A stretch of DNA of 64,000 bases from Neurospora crassa OR74A (Eukaryota > Ascomycota > Sordariomycetes > Sordariales > Sordariaceae), in the NCBI RefSeq assembly GCF_000182925.2, contig NC_026505.1, positions 6,076,001 to 6,140,000 of the forward strand, given 5' to 3'. Positions 1 to 11,153 of the stretch are shown here, in pieces. The translations under genes and the position numbers were made by a program. Below the pieces are notes generated by a model. The model ran no database searches and was not told the origin of the DNA. It worked only from the letters and a program-made list of their open reading frames with translations. Within the stretch, counting starts at the first letter, position 1; each line of letters begins with the position of its first letter.

Positions 1-28
1 CAACCCTTCTCTTCACTCCCTTTAATAA

Positions 29-128
29 NNNNNNNNNNNNNNNNNNNNNNNNNNNNNNNNNNNNNNNNNNNNNNNNNNNNNNNNNNNNNNNNNNNNNNNN
101 NNNNNNNNNNNNNNNNNNNNNNNNNNNN
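29..128. other. Assembly gap (100 N)
   Basis: One hundred consecutive N characters, a conventional scaffold gap of unknown true length. The 28 bases before it are not AT-rich and cannot be assigned. The gap lies inside or at the left edge of the retrotransposon fossil, so the fossil's 5' end cannot be placed. Confidence 0.99.
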
Positions 129-3100
129 TATCCAATAAAAATAAATATTTATTAATTAAATTTAATTCCGTACTCAAATTTATTAACCCTCGTATACTCC
201 GCTAATCTTTATAAATCCTCACTAATAACCTTGTTTCTAAATACATTTATAATTTACCCGTATTATTCTAAACGGTTATAACCGCTACTTTAATTATAAT
301 CGGCTTAATATTCGTTCCGTACAAGGGGGTATTTATAAGAATAGGGCAATTCTATATTAAATAGCCAACTTAATCGCAATTATAATAAGTTCGGTTTAAG
401 TACGTTACTATAAAATAGCCTATTATACTATATTTGTAGTAAATATTTAATAATTTTAATTAAATATACCGGCTATACGTATAGCCTTTCTAATAATAAA
501 GGGAATAAATAAGATTGGGGTTTATTTAGAAAGTAGTAGGGGGGTAATAGGGAAAATTAGAAGGGTTATTACTATAGGACGACTAAAATAGAATATTCGA
601 AGAGGAAGTAGGAGGGTATAAAGATAAAGAAGATAATAGAATATACTTTAAAGATATTTAATTTTAGCGATATAATACGAATAGTTCAATATTCTTTAAA
701 CTTTTTAACTATTCTACGTATACTACTACTTTATTTATTATATTAATACTAACCGTCGAGAGGATACTTTATTTAAAAAGGGGGCGTAACCGGTTGGCCT
801 AAGTAACGACCCGAATATACTCTAATTAATTATATAATAAATTAAATTCTTTAGTATAATAGTAATTATAGAAATTATAAATAGTTTCCGAAGTACTTTA
901 CTATATACGTTCGAATTTATTGAGAGCGGATTATTTAATAGCCTAAGTATTACTATTATATTTAATTTCTAAAAAAGTATAGAGGTCGCTCTATATAAGC
1001 GTATTATAAATAGTATTATACCCGGGCTTACTATAGAGAATTAATATATATTTAATCTATACATTTTTAAGATTACCCTCGATATAATTAACGGCGAATA
1101 AAAGGGAAGTACGGAGGTACTTTTAAAAATATATATCGATATTATAAAAGTAATTCTATAATTATAAGAAATTTTCGCTAGTAAATTTAATAATATTATA
1201 TTTAAAATAATATTTAATACGGGCTGGCGTAGTTACGGTTAATAAAGGAGTAGTTATAGTAGCGGCCGCTAATAAAGGGGTAGTAAGGGGAAGTATAGTA
1301 GAAATACGAATTTAGTTATAAAAGAAGTAATTTTAGTAATAAAACCTAATAGGGATAAGGGGGTAGTTTTCTACCGAATTTTATTTAACGAAGCCTACAA
1401 AAGCGAATTATTCTTATTAGGATATATATAAGGGGAGATAGTTAAAGAGGAGTTTAATTGTAGCGAACCGAAATTTGAATAATTATTATTTATATATAAA
1501 TTTATTAGCTTCCGAGATTTGGGGGTACGATTGAGGAGCCTGGGGTAGTATAGGGGGGTAGTCTTTATTATTATTTTCTTTAATAAACTCTATAGTAAAT
1601 TAGTATTATTATAATAAAGGTGGAGGGGGTTAAATCGTTTCGATTATAGTAACTATAGGGGTAATAGTATAAAAGGGGTAAAAAATAATTTTAACGGTGC
1701 GAGAAACGGACTAGCCGCTATATATATATATTTTAATAGTACTAGCTTAACTCCCGGAGGAAGAACTATTAATTTATTAAGAACGTAGGCGAAAAGTAGG
1801 CTAAGGTAACTATAGTTGTGGCTATACGTAGGGGATAGTAAGTTAGGGGTTAATTTAAAAATATATTAATAGCTACCGACTACAATAAATTATACTTCGT
1901 TAAACCTCTTTTATACCTATATAAACTCTATTTATCCGCTAACGAACATTATAGAGCCTCGTACTAGTCTAGCGCCTCGGCGCGATGCTGGATTATCCTT
2001 CCTGCGAGCCCGACCCGATATGGGCGTTATTGTTAGTGATCCTACGCGTCGGTTGACGAAGGGGAGCAGCAGCCGCTGAGGTGCTTCTATGCACGAGTTC
2101 TTAGCCTCCTGACACGTTTTAATAGGATTTTATAAGAGCGCTTTATTATTATTTTAGAAAATAGTAGCTTTAACTATCGCTTATAGCTAATACTTCTACG
2201 TACAATTATCTACTTAAAGAACCGCTATTCGAGTAGGATTATAAATAAAATACTATTTAAAGTATAAACCGGCTATAAACCTAATTTTTCGTACCTACAA
2301 ATTATTAGCGCCCCCTACTATTATAAATTATCTAATACGGATTTTATAAGGAAATTAGCTTTAATAGCCGGCCGAAGTAAATTATTAAACTATAAGGGAT
2401 TGTCGAACTATATTATTCTTATAAATAATAATAGGGTAATTTTTATTAATAATATAATTATTAACGAAATATATATATATATTTCTCTTAACCCTACCGT
2501 ATTAGAATTTAATTCGCCTAATAATCTACCCTCCCTTAATTATATACCGAATTTTAATTCTAGTACCTCTTCTAAAATAGATTTACGCACCTTATTATTT
2601 AGTATTTCCAATCCTACATCCAACCCCGCAGAGGGCTACCCGAAAAATTCGAATATACGCCCTATAGGTATCTCTTTAATACTTCTACAATCTACCCCAA
2701 CGTTAATACTTATACTATTACCACTACTACTACCACTTTTATTATTATCCCCGTCGCTCCCTAGCTCGGATAAAAAGGGAATTCGAAATTTAGAAGGAGA
2801 ACTTCTAACGTAATTAGAAAGAGAAATTAATATACTTATACTATTATTACTTATTTCTTATTTTACTACCCTCCTATCCTTACTATTACTCTTAAATAAA
2901 TTACCCTAACTCCTACCTCTACCTTTAAAACTATTTACACTAATCTATAATATTATTTTTATTAGTAATAACCTAGGCTTATTCGACCCTAATTACTAAT
3001 ATACTATTATAGATCGTTATTTTAAATTATATCCCCTAATTCCTATAATCCTTAATAAATAATAATTATTCTTAAAAGCTATTAATAAACCGGAAATCGA

Positions 3101-5435
3101 CCTACTAACTCTCGTTACCCTTACTATACCGTTAATACTAGAACCTAAAAATCTTCGAAAGGCTATAAAACAACCGAACTAAAACTACTAGCAAACGGCT
3201 ATATAAACCAAATATTAATCCCTTATTAAAAACTAAACCTAAACCCTTCTCCCTTATAATATTAACTATTAACTACTATCCGGGAAATAAATATATAAAT
3301 TTAAAACCGGTTCTAATAGTAAAATCCTTTATTATAAAGCTCGTTAAATAATCTATAACTTTAAATAGCAAAAAGGGATTAATTATAATAAAACGTTCAC
3401 TTTAATTATAAAGCCTATAAACTATAAATTTATATTCGCCTTCGCCGCCGCCCTTAATTTAAAATTAGAATAAATAAACATTCAAACCGCTTTTCTTTAT
3501 AACTTAATAAAGGAAAATATTTATATAGAATAACTTCCTAATATTATTAATAGCAACCCAACCCTAATATATAAATTTAACTACACTTTATCCAATTTAA
3601 AATAGAGCCCCCGTATTTAATATAATACCTTAACCGCCTTTTTTAACAATTTTAATTTTATACTACTACTAACTAACACTACTATTTTTAATAAGGGTAC
3701 TACCTATATTACTATCTATATTAACAATCTACTTATTACTAGACTATCCGCGAAAGACATTTAGGCCCTAAAAAATATATTAAACAAACGTTTTAAAATA
3801 ACCGATATAGGGCTTTATTTATATTACCTAAGTATAACTATAACCCGCAATAAACCAAAACATACACTTCATTTAAATTAGAAGGCCTACCTTAAGAAGG
3901 TACTTAGTAATTTCGGAATATTAAATTGCAAGCCAATATCTACCCCTATAAATAATAATAAAATTCCCGAACCCCCGGAAGGTTTTTAAACTCTTAATTT
4001 TAATAAATATTAATACGTAAATACTATTAATTTACTTATATATACTATATTCAATACCCGGCTAAATATCGCTTTTATAGTATCCTTTTACAACCGGTAC
4101 TTTACTAAACCAATATAAACCTATATTATAATTATAAAACGTATATTTAAGTATTTTAAGGGTATATTTATTTTATACCTTACTTATTCCAATCTATTAA
4201 TTATATTTATTAAATTTATAAATATAAATTAGGGAAGGGATACTTCTACTAAATAATCTATAAGGGGTTATATATTTTATATTAGTAGTATAACTATTAA
4301 TTAGCAATTTAAATAATAATAAACTATTACCCTATCCTCTTATAAAGTAGAAGTTATAATATAAATTTAAATAATAAAAGAAGCAATCTAACTTAAATAA
4401 CTATTATCTAACTTTACTTTCTTACTTATAAATACTATTATTATCCATTACAATAATTAAAATACTATAACTCTAATAAAAAACCTATAATACTACTCCC
4501 ATATTAAATATATTAATATATAAAAGATATAGTACTAAGAAATATAAATATTTAGAAGAATAAATTTCTAATACGTAGCTACTAAGGAATAAATCGCTAA
4601 TATCTTTACAAAAGTACTTCCCTAAAGTATTTTCGAATAATACTAATAGGCCTTAAAGTTATTAAAACCTTCTACCCCATTGCTATTAAAAATTAAATAA
4701 TATTTTTTCAATACTTAACCGTCTATCTTCTTAGCGTTACACTACTAAAAGCCTCTAAATATACAAATAATTATCCCTCTACTAAACCCTCTCTTTTTAT
4801 CTTTCATTATATTCTATATTTAAATTAACCGCTTTACCTATAACTCCTACTCCCCCTACCTAGGGCCACACACACCCTAACAATCTAAATCGCGACTTTC
4901 CGGGTCCCGCGAAACTTTATAATATAAGAAATTTTAAAAATCGATTTACAATTATTTAACTACCTTCCTATTATACTACTACTTCAAATATACGCCCATC
5001 TTAACCATCTCGTTAAAATAAATCGATTAGTAGTACTCTCGTAACTACACGACCACCACAACAAAAATTACTATACTTTCTTTCTTCTTTCTTCTTATCG
5101 CTTCTTCTATTTACCTTACTTTCATCTACTCTCGTAGTAGTAATCCTTTTCCTACTAGGTTTTTACTAGTACCAGCCGCGAGAGACGCCTATAAATACTA
5201 CACCTTTTCAAAGAATCTCCAGGGCAATCTATATTTGGATCGAGGGGGAGTATTAAAGCCATTACCAATTCTTAGCTTCTCTTAGCATTAGTAGATACGA
5301 TCCACACCTAGCTACCCTATATATAAGTCGGATTTCATCCTCCTTTCCTCATCTTTCTTCTCTTTCTCAATCAATCAAGACTTTCACTACCACAATATCG
5401 TTCCCCGTGATCACTCCCTTTCATATAGTTCAACA
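129..5435 (+). mobile_element. Ty1/copia-type LTR retrotransposon fossil, RIP-degraded
   Basis: AT-rich block with almost no CpA or TpG but retained CpG, the mark of RIP. Translated pieces on the plus strand follow the copia order. The integrase C-terminal region lies at about 2,150-2,480, reverse transcriptase at about 3,350-3,800 (including the region before and around the YxDD-type site), RNase H at about 4,240-4,480, and the post-RNase H tail at about 4,490-4,650. A purine tract at about 5,238-5,250 directly precedes the 3' LTR, as expected. The integrase-before-RT order is what marks copia rather than gypsy. The gag part (129-1,900) is too decayed to read, and the 5' LTR is not seen; it lies in the gap or beyond the window. 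The element is thoroughly broken, with dozens of stops, and cannot be active. Age is hard to judge because RIP acts in bursts rather than clock-like. Confidence 0.85.
5251..5435 (+). repeat. 3' LTR of the copia fossil
   Basis: The unit of about 185 bp begins right after a G-rich polypurine tract and ends in TTCAACA. It aligns along its length with the reverse complement of the better preserved solo LTR at 13,423-13,621, which runs TGTTGAA...TTCAACA. The alignment defines both ends of this copy. It is moderately diverged from the solo copy, consistent with RIP having reached into the LTR. Confidence 0.85.
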
Positions 5436-5632
5436 AGTGTGACTCCGATGACTTTCAACTGTGCTTCTTTCACTAGTCCACTTCGACAAACCTAGGAGGC
5501 CAGGGCCCATGAACCAGCCGAATCCTCAAACTGTCTGTCAATACCACCGTCAGATCCCAACGCACAAAAGATTTGTAAAGATGTCATGTTCAGTCTCCGT
5601 GACTGCTTCCTCCGTAGCGAGGTTCTATGCGG

Positions 5633-7258
5633 CTAGATAGGAACTCCAATGGTTCTCCACGCGTAATCTTTATCCTCTTCCATACTTGGTTCAACAACCA
5701 CAACCTCCAATTTCCTCAAAGAAGGGGGAAATTCAGTTTGAATGAGGCCAAGGATATTATGCTCGTCACCAGGTTGTAGTATCCGGATGCCCCTTAAGCG
5801 ATTATACCTTGACGGAGGGTTGTCCGACTCGTTGTTTTCCTCCCCATCGCTCTCTTGCCCATCGTCCTCATGTTCTTCATCCACCTGAAAAAGATCATCT
5901 ATGTCCATTGCCGAGCCGTCGGGCTGCACGGCAAGTTCCAAGTCCTCCCAGTCAACATCAACTGGCTCATGCTTTGGCGTATCGTCCCTGAGATAGTGTA
6001 GTGGTACCTTGAGGTACGCCAATTTCTTGCATTGTAGTGTGGAAAGAACCCCGCTGGGTCCGAACCGAACTCCATCGTGATACGTACCTTCATGGTAGCG
6101 ATTCCCGTCCATGATGAGAACCTCCAACGTGTCTTTGAACATTGTAATTATTGTGTTCCAGTTCTGCTTCTTAGCCCCAGGCCACGGATGGCAATCAGCT
6201 CCTTGAAGCATTCGCAGTTCCCGCAACTTTTTGTTCGTGCTGAGCCATTCGTAAAAGTCGTCGAGGGGAGTCCCAGAAATGTAGCTGTTTTTGCCCACAA
6301 TTTTCAGATACTCAACGGTGGGAGGACATCCGCTAGGGTATTCGGGAACCTTTTCACGGAGTCCTAGCAGGGACCAATAGAGTGCACCAAGATCCAGTGT
6401 TAAGGACTTGAGCCTAAAGCAATCCTGCCCCAGAAGACCGTTCGGCAGACACAAAAAGGCTTCTGGTGCCAATGGAAGCGATCCCCAATGAATGAAGGTG
6501 TTACGATGAAACAGTCGGACTCCCCTGATTTGAGGGCAAAGTTCCAAGATGGCTCTTAGAGTTTGGTCTCCCAGAATTGGGTAAAATGATCTCAAGTCAT
6601 CTGTATCTGGGATTTTCGTTTCAGCAGTGTACCCGCTGAAAGATTTGGGGTCCCTTGGGATATAGAGTTGCAACAGGCGTCCGAAGAACTCGACGTTTTG
6701 CAATTGGTCCAAGACAGGTGTGCGTAAGAGCGGGCCGAGGGTCCGTACCAATGCCGAGATAGGATCGAGGATGTCGGGAGGATTTTGACAGTCGTAGTTA
6801 TTTTCGCGAAGCAGCGGAGACGTCACAAGCCACTGCACATACTTTCGATTTGCCGGGTATTCCAGCAAACTCCGGAGTAGGCGGAGCATGCCTATTGAGC
6901 TGCGTGTCTTGCTAACCCTGAAGAGGGCCCGTTGTGCGGGTACCGTGAACGCTCTAGACGCCAGTGATGACGATCGAAGATAGTCGTAAGGTGTGGGCTC
7001 TGTACGACAGGGGACTTCCAGATGCGTGTCTCGAGGTACGTAGGGATACGGTGTTTCATCGTCGGGAAAGTCAACCCGGTCGCGCCCTGAGACGTAAGCA
7101 ATGTCGCCGACAAATTCGAAGATCCTCTCCCAGAGCTCAATGGGAAGCTTGTCGATCGACGTCGTTCCTGGAAGACATGGTGGGCGGATATCGTTGAAGG
7201 TGCTGTAACCCCCTTGCGTGATGTTCTTGAGGGAGTTGTCGCTCTTTCGCTGTGACAT
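5633..7258 (-). CDS. F-box-like protein, paralogue 1
   Basis: Predicted 541-residue intronless protein. Residues 36-52 read LPIELWERIFEFV, a typical F-box helix start; F-box proteins link substrates to the SCF ubiquitin ligase through Skp1. A second block at about 94-113 (SLASRAFTVPAQRALFR) and a late block around FKDTLEVLIMDG and LAYLKVPLHYLR are shared with the next two genes, so the three are tandem paralogues. An acidic stretch lies near the C-terminus (DEEHEDDGQESDGEENNESD). The start at 7,258 was chosen because it has an A at -3 and gives an N-terminus like the paralogues. The same frame stays open upstream to an ATG at 7,633 (666 residues), but that extension looks like leader sequence. 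The substrate is unknown. This is the gene nearest the retrotransposon. Confidence 0.8.
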   Translation of the reverse strand: MSQRKSDNSLKNITQGGYSTFNDIRPPCLPGTTSIDKLPIELWERIFEFVGDIAYVSGRDRVDFPDDETPYPYVPRDTHLEVPCRTEPTPYDYLRSSSLASRAFTVPAQRALFRVSKTRSSIGMLRLLRSLLEYPANRKYVQWLVTSPLLRENNYDCQNPPDILDPISALVRTLGPLLRTPVLDQLQNVEFFGRLLQLYIPRDPKSFSGYTAETKIPDTDDLRSFYPILGDQTLRAILELCPQIRGVRLFHRNTFIHWGSLPLAPEAFLCLPNGLLGQDCFRLKSLTLDLGALYWSLLGLREKVPEYPSGCPPTVEYLKIVGKNSYISGTPLDDFYEWLSTNKKLRELRMLQGADCHPWPGAKKQNWNTIITMFKDTLEVLIMDGNRYHEGTYHDGVRFGPSGVLSTLQCKKLAYLKVPLHYLRDDTPKHEPVDVDWEDLELAVQPDGSAMDIDDLFQVDEEHEDDGQESDGEENNESDNPPSRYNRLRGIRILQPGDEHNILGLIQTEFPPSLRKLEVVVVEPSMEEDKDYAWRTIGVPI

Positions 7259-8712
7259 GATTTCGCTCGCAGTCGATGAAGTGGTGCTACTGTTGGCATC
7301 ATGTGTTAGTATGATTCTGGAATCATTGCGCGACAAGGGGAAGTTGATGGCAAGGATACACACATGTTGGCAAGATGCTAGAGAGCCGTCTTTGGGACTA
7401 TTGCCAGGCTGGAGAGGGGCGGGCGTAGAAGCGAATGTCGAGGTGGGTGCAAGGTATAGGTCTGGCTGGAATAGTCTGGGCGGCGAACGCAAAAGGTTTC
7501 GGTTAACGGAGGAGGGCGGCCTGAAGTTCAAATACTGCGGGGTGTGCTGACTCACCGAGAAGGTAAGTGACTGGAATGTGACAAGTTCTTGGATAACAAA
7601 CGGACGAAAATGGAATACTTGACTGGCCAGCATACTGGATTCTTGAGTGGGTAGGCAGGATCACAAGCCTGTTAGTGAAGGCGCTCAAGCCGGCCGGCAA
7701 AACGAGGTGGAACTCGGAAAGTGCATTCTCCAACAGTGCATCCCGATGAATGTTAGGTATTCGAGGAAAAGGCAAGAGCATTACACTGGAGTGTCAACAA
7801 TACACTAAATACACTACAGCGTTGAATGATTCATGTGAATCTTTCGCAGTCCCACACCCAAGTGTCCTTGTTTGGCCGTGACTCTCAGCAAACAGCACAT
7901 AATGCTCTTTGAGTCAATCAAATGCTCAAACACTTCATTGTCGAGCAGCAAACGCCCGTGTCATCAAACGTGGACACCTGTGGTATATTGAGAGGAACTA
8001 TAGATCCTATTTGCACGTCAACATTATGGCATCTGGGGATGTGCCGTCGGCTGGAAGGCCTCAAGGCTCTCAAGCTCACGCTGCTAGTAACTAGCCGGGA
8101 CTCATCTGCCTGTGAATGAAGAATTGTATTGAGCAGTGCAAAGCGAAAGACCTTATAACGGCACGCCTGAGAGGAAGACAAGAGCTTGAGTGGTTGGCTC
8201 AAGTAGAACAAGTATGGCGGTAGGATTGTTGTGATGCGAGAAGAAATGAATGAGGTGAGTGGTTGAGGCTTTGATGCGACTGCGTTGACTCCTTTCGGCA
8301 TCTCACCCAAGACAACAACCTAGAGAAGGAACCGACCCCCGGCTGGCAATAACGGCGCGAAGGCTGCAATGGTTCTTGAACACCTGGCAGGAACAACTAG
8401 TCAGCCTGCCTTTTACTTGCGGCTGGCCGTGGTAGTGTGGTAGGCAAGCGCAACGGCTCAACTGCACTAGAACTGTGGAACAGAACTTGCATATCATCAT
8501 ATATCTCTGATGGTACTCTCATTGAGATGCTAGCTGAAAGAAGACGAGAAAGAAGCCAAAAACACAAATGTCGAGTATTTGGCCAAAGAGACCGAAACAG
8601 AAGGAAACAAAGTGACGATACCTGAGGTAGTCCTCAAGATCCTAGAAACCAATCTCCTACCGGACATATCGTTCCTCCCGTCCCAAACCAACGCAGCTAA
8701 CTGCACCATTAT
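7259..8712. other. Intergenic, F-box 1 to F-box 2
   Basis: Promoter and leader of paralogue 1 (minus strand) followed by the downstream region of paralogue 2. Several short open frames of 60-130 codons occur on both strands, but none has recognisable motifs, good start context plus length, or similarity to neighbours. No repeat or RNA gene was recognised. Confidence 0.5.
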
Positions 8713-10068
8713 CTAAAGCCGAACCTGGAAGGTCTCGATGGGGGTAATCCAATTCTGTTCCCATTCATTGGTGTTCTCGGCAAGCTCTCCCCTTCCGAAC
8801 ACTACAATATCCACCTTCTTCAACCCCTTTGGGAGTTTGGCCTGCACGAGGTCCAAGACGTGCTGTCCTGTTTTTGGCACGCAAAGCTTGGGGCAGTCTT
8901 GCCGCAGCATGTGCAATGGCACCTTGAGGTAGGCCAACTTCTCAAATTCTCCTAAACAAGAGAGCATCCGCGTGGGGCCAAAACGGACTTCTGAATCTTC
9001 GTGTATACTTTTATATCCATCGAATACGAGAAGTTCCAAAGTGTCTTTGAACAGAGGAAGGATGGTGTTCCAATTCACAATCCTCTTGCGTGTTGTACTG
9101 TCAGCATACAAGGCACCCAGGCGATCGAAGGCACAAAGGCGATCGTCGAATCCGTTGACGACCCGAAGCTCCTTCAGCGATGTGTTGCTCCGAATCCACG
9201 AGTGAATGTAATTGATGCTCGGGACTTTAGAAGACCAATACCCCGCTAGTGTGAGTCTTTCGATGTTTGGGGGACATCCCACAGGGTAGAGGTATCTTGG
9301 TCTGGCGGCTATAGAGTCAACCCGATCTTGAAGGGCATTGTAGTTGAGCGTAAGGGATTTGAGTTGCGGGAAAGTATTGGAAGTGCATTCATCTAAGCTG
9401 GATGGTACCGTTATCCTAGCTAAACCTGAACCCGAACCTGAATGGGCTGAGCATATATGAAATCCGCTTAGAAAGGGGCAGAGCTGGATGATCGCCCTCA
9501 AGACATGGTCCTCAAAATTGAACCTGAATCCCATGAGAAAGTCGTCCGAAGGGTCGTCCAAGCCATCAGCGCCGTAGGACTCTCCAAGTGAAACACCGGC
9601 TTCACATGCGCGGAAAAAGCTTGCGTCATGAAGTTCATCGATCTCTCTTGTTAGGACAAGGGAACGCAATTCCCGACTGAACTTCCACTCAGTGGGTTCA
9701 GAATCTGAGTCAGAATCTGAGTCCATATAAATATAGCGGGTGACGAAGAGAGACCGAATATACCGCCTATTTTTAGGGTAGAGAAGCAGGCTTTTCAGTA
9801 ATCTCATAATACGCCTGGGACCTTTGACTACCGCAATCCTGAACAAAACGCGCTGTGCTGAGTCCGTGAAAGCTTTCGAAGTAAGCGCCAATGACCGTAG
9901 ATCCCTGTAAATTGACGAGTACGTAGGGCTCAGCCACGAATCCGTCGGAAAGAAGTTATCGAGTCCGCGCGGATCGGGCTGGTAGTCGGAGGGGGCGTCG
10001 GCAATGTTGCCGATGAATTCGCATATCCGCGCCCGTACCTCGATTGGGAGCTGATGTAAGCGAGCCAT
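8713..10068 (-). CDS. F-box-like protein, paralogue 2
   Basis: Predicted 451-residue intronless protein. The N-terminal motif LPIEVRARICEFIG (residues 7-20) is the F-box start. RSLALTSKAFTDSAQRVLFR (58-77), FKDTLELLVFDG and LAYLKVPLHMLRQ match paralogues 1 and 3 at equivalent places. A short SD repeat (DSDSDSDSE) sits near residue 116. The start at 10,068 has an ideal context (ACCATGG) and puts the F-box at residue 7. The frame continues upstream to an ATG at 10,314, but that stretch would encode a run of about 30 threonines from a (GTT)n microsatellite and is taken as leader. Role: predicted SCF substrate receptor, target unknown. LRR-like spacing in the C-terminal half is possible but not proven. 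Confidence 0.82.
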   Translation of the reverse strand: MARLHQLPIEVRARICEFIGNIADAPSDYQPDPRGLDNFFPTDSWLSPTYSSIYRDLRSLALTSKAFTDSAQRVLFRIAVVKGPRRIMRLLKSLLLYPKNRRYIRSLFVTRYIYMDSDSDSDSEPTEWKFSRELRSLVLTREIDELHDASFFRACEAGVSLGESYGADGLDDPSDDFLMGFRFNFEDHVLRAIIQLCPFLSGFHICSAHSGSGSGLARITVPSSLDECTSNTFPQLKSLTLNYNALQDRVDSIAARPRYLYPVGCPPNIERLTLAGYWSSKVPSINYIHSWIRSNTSLKELRVVNGFDDRLCAFDRLGALYADSTTRKRIVNWNTILPLFKDTLELLVFDGYKSIHEDSEVRFGPTRMLSCLGEFEKLAYLKVPLHMLRQDCPKLCVPKTGQHVLDLVQAKLPKGLKKVDIVVFGRGELAENTNEWEQNWITPIETFQVRL

Positions 10069-10104
10069 GGTAGGCAATGCGATTGCGACTCGGTAACTGG
10101 TCGA

Positions 10105-10106
10105 GG

Positions 10107-10182
<76 letters not shown>
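10105..10182. repeat. (GTT)n / (AAC)n microsatellite
   Basis: About 25 uninterrupted trinucleotide units, followed by a short imperfect tail. It lies 37 bp upstream of the start codon of F-box paralogue 2, in its presumed 5' leader or promoter, and would be polymorphic between strains. Confidence 0.95.
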
Positions 10183-10183
<1 letters not shown>

Positions 10184-11153
10184 ATTGTTGTGTTGTTTTT
10201 GACGTCTTGACTGCCTAGAGGTATTTTATTGCAGTTGAAAACCAGTGGTCGAGGCTCAGGCAGAGAGTTAAACCTCCCCGCACGAAAAAAAACTCGCATG
10301 CGCTGCGGGTACATGGACAGGAAGTCGCACCCCTACCCAGAAATATCGGGCCGCCCATTCAGCTGATGACACCTGCCACACACCAAGCACCGTTTCTGGC
10401 TGCAGAGTTTCGCCTTTCCAATGCAGTAACATCGTCGCCCAAATCAAAAGAGAAACTCTATTCGCACGGTGATAAGACTCTATTCGCACGGGGAGCGAAG
10501 AACTGAAACTTCACTAAGACTTTTCATACCTTAAAACCTCAAGTAGAGGGTTATAGAATATATCAATTTTTTTCTTGATTTTTTCTCTACGTACTATAGC
10601 TCTCCTGGAAACTATACGTGCTCAGTATCGTAAGGAAATCTAGGAGAAAAAAGGAAAACATTGGAAAATGAGAAAAAAAGTTTTAAGTATAAAAATGTGA
10701 AAAAGTGAATCTTGGGTCATATCTCAAGGCTATAGGGCTGAAATCTACACCCAAAAATGCGCAGAAGATCAGCGAGTAATTTGCTGCCATTCTTGACTTT
10801 ATATACAGAGATCCAATCAAGTCATACCTAGAAAAGTAACAGGTGATCCCCGTGCGAATAGAGGTTCTCAAACAATAGAAGGAAGGAATGGAAATGATAC
10901 CTGCCTATCATTGATCCACACCTTGCTGAGGCATGAAGAGGCAGTGAAAATGTTCATATGAGCGGGCAGAAAAAGGGAGTGGGATTTGCGATCAGATTCT
11001 TATAAGCGTCCTCACTTTGTCCCAAGTAGTATCAACAGCCAACTGCTTGATTCAGAGTCGTCTACGTGAGTTATGATCCATCGCATTCGAAAGCTGCCTG
11101 CTGCCTGCTACTTTGTGCCATCCGTCTATACCCTTCCCACGCCCTTCCTTCAA
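10183..11153. other. Intergenic, F-box 2 to F-box 3
   Basis: Moderately AT-rich promoter region of paralogue 2 and downstream region of paralogue 3. It contains a near-duplicate of the phrase CTCTATTCGCACGG at about 10,456-10,489. Nothing coding or RNA-like was recognised. Confidence 0.5.

Noticed and set aside
2400-2813. A 137-codon open frame as a host gene
   Set aside because: Its first part matches the copia integrase C-terminal region and the rest is AT-rich low complexity; it belongs to the retrotransposon fossil.
7918-8310. A 130-codon minus-strand frame between F-box genes
   Set aside because: No motif, no similarity to the paralogues, and ordinary composition for a chance frame.
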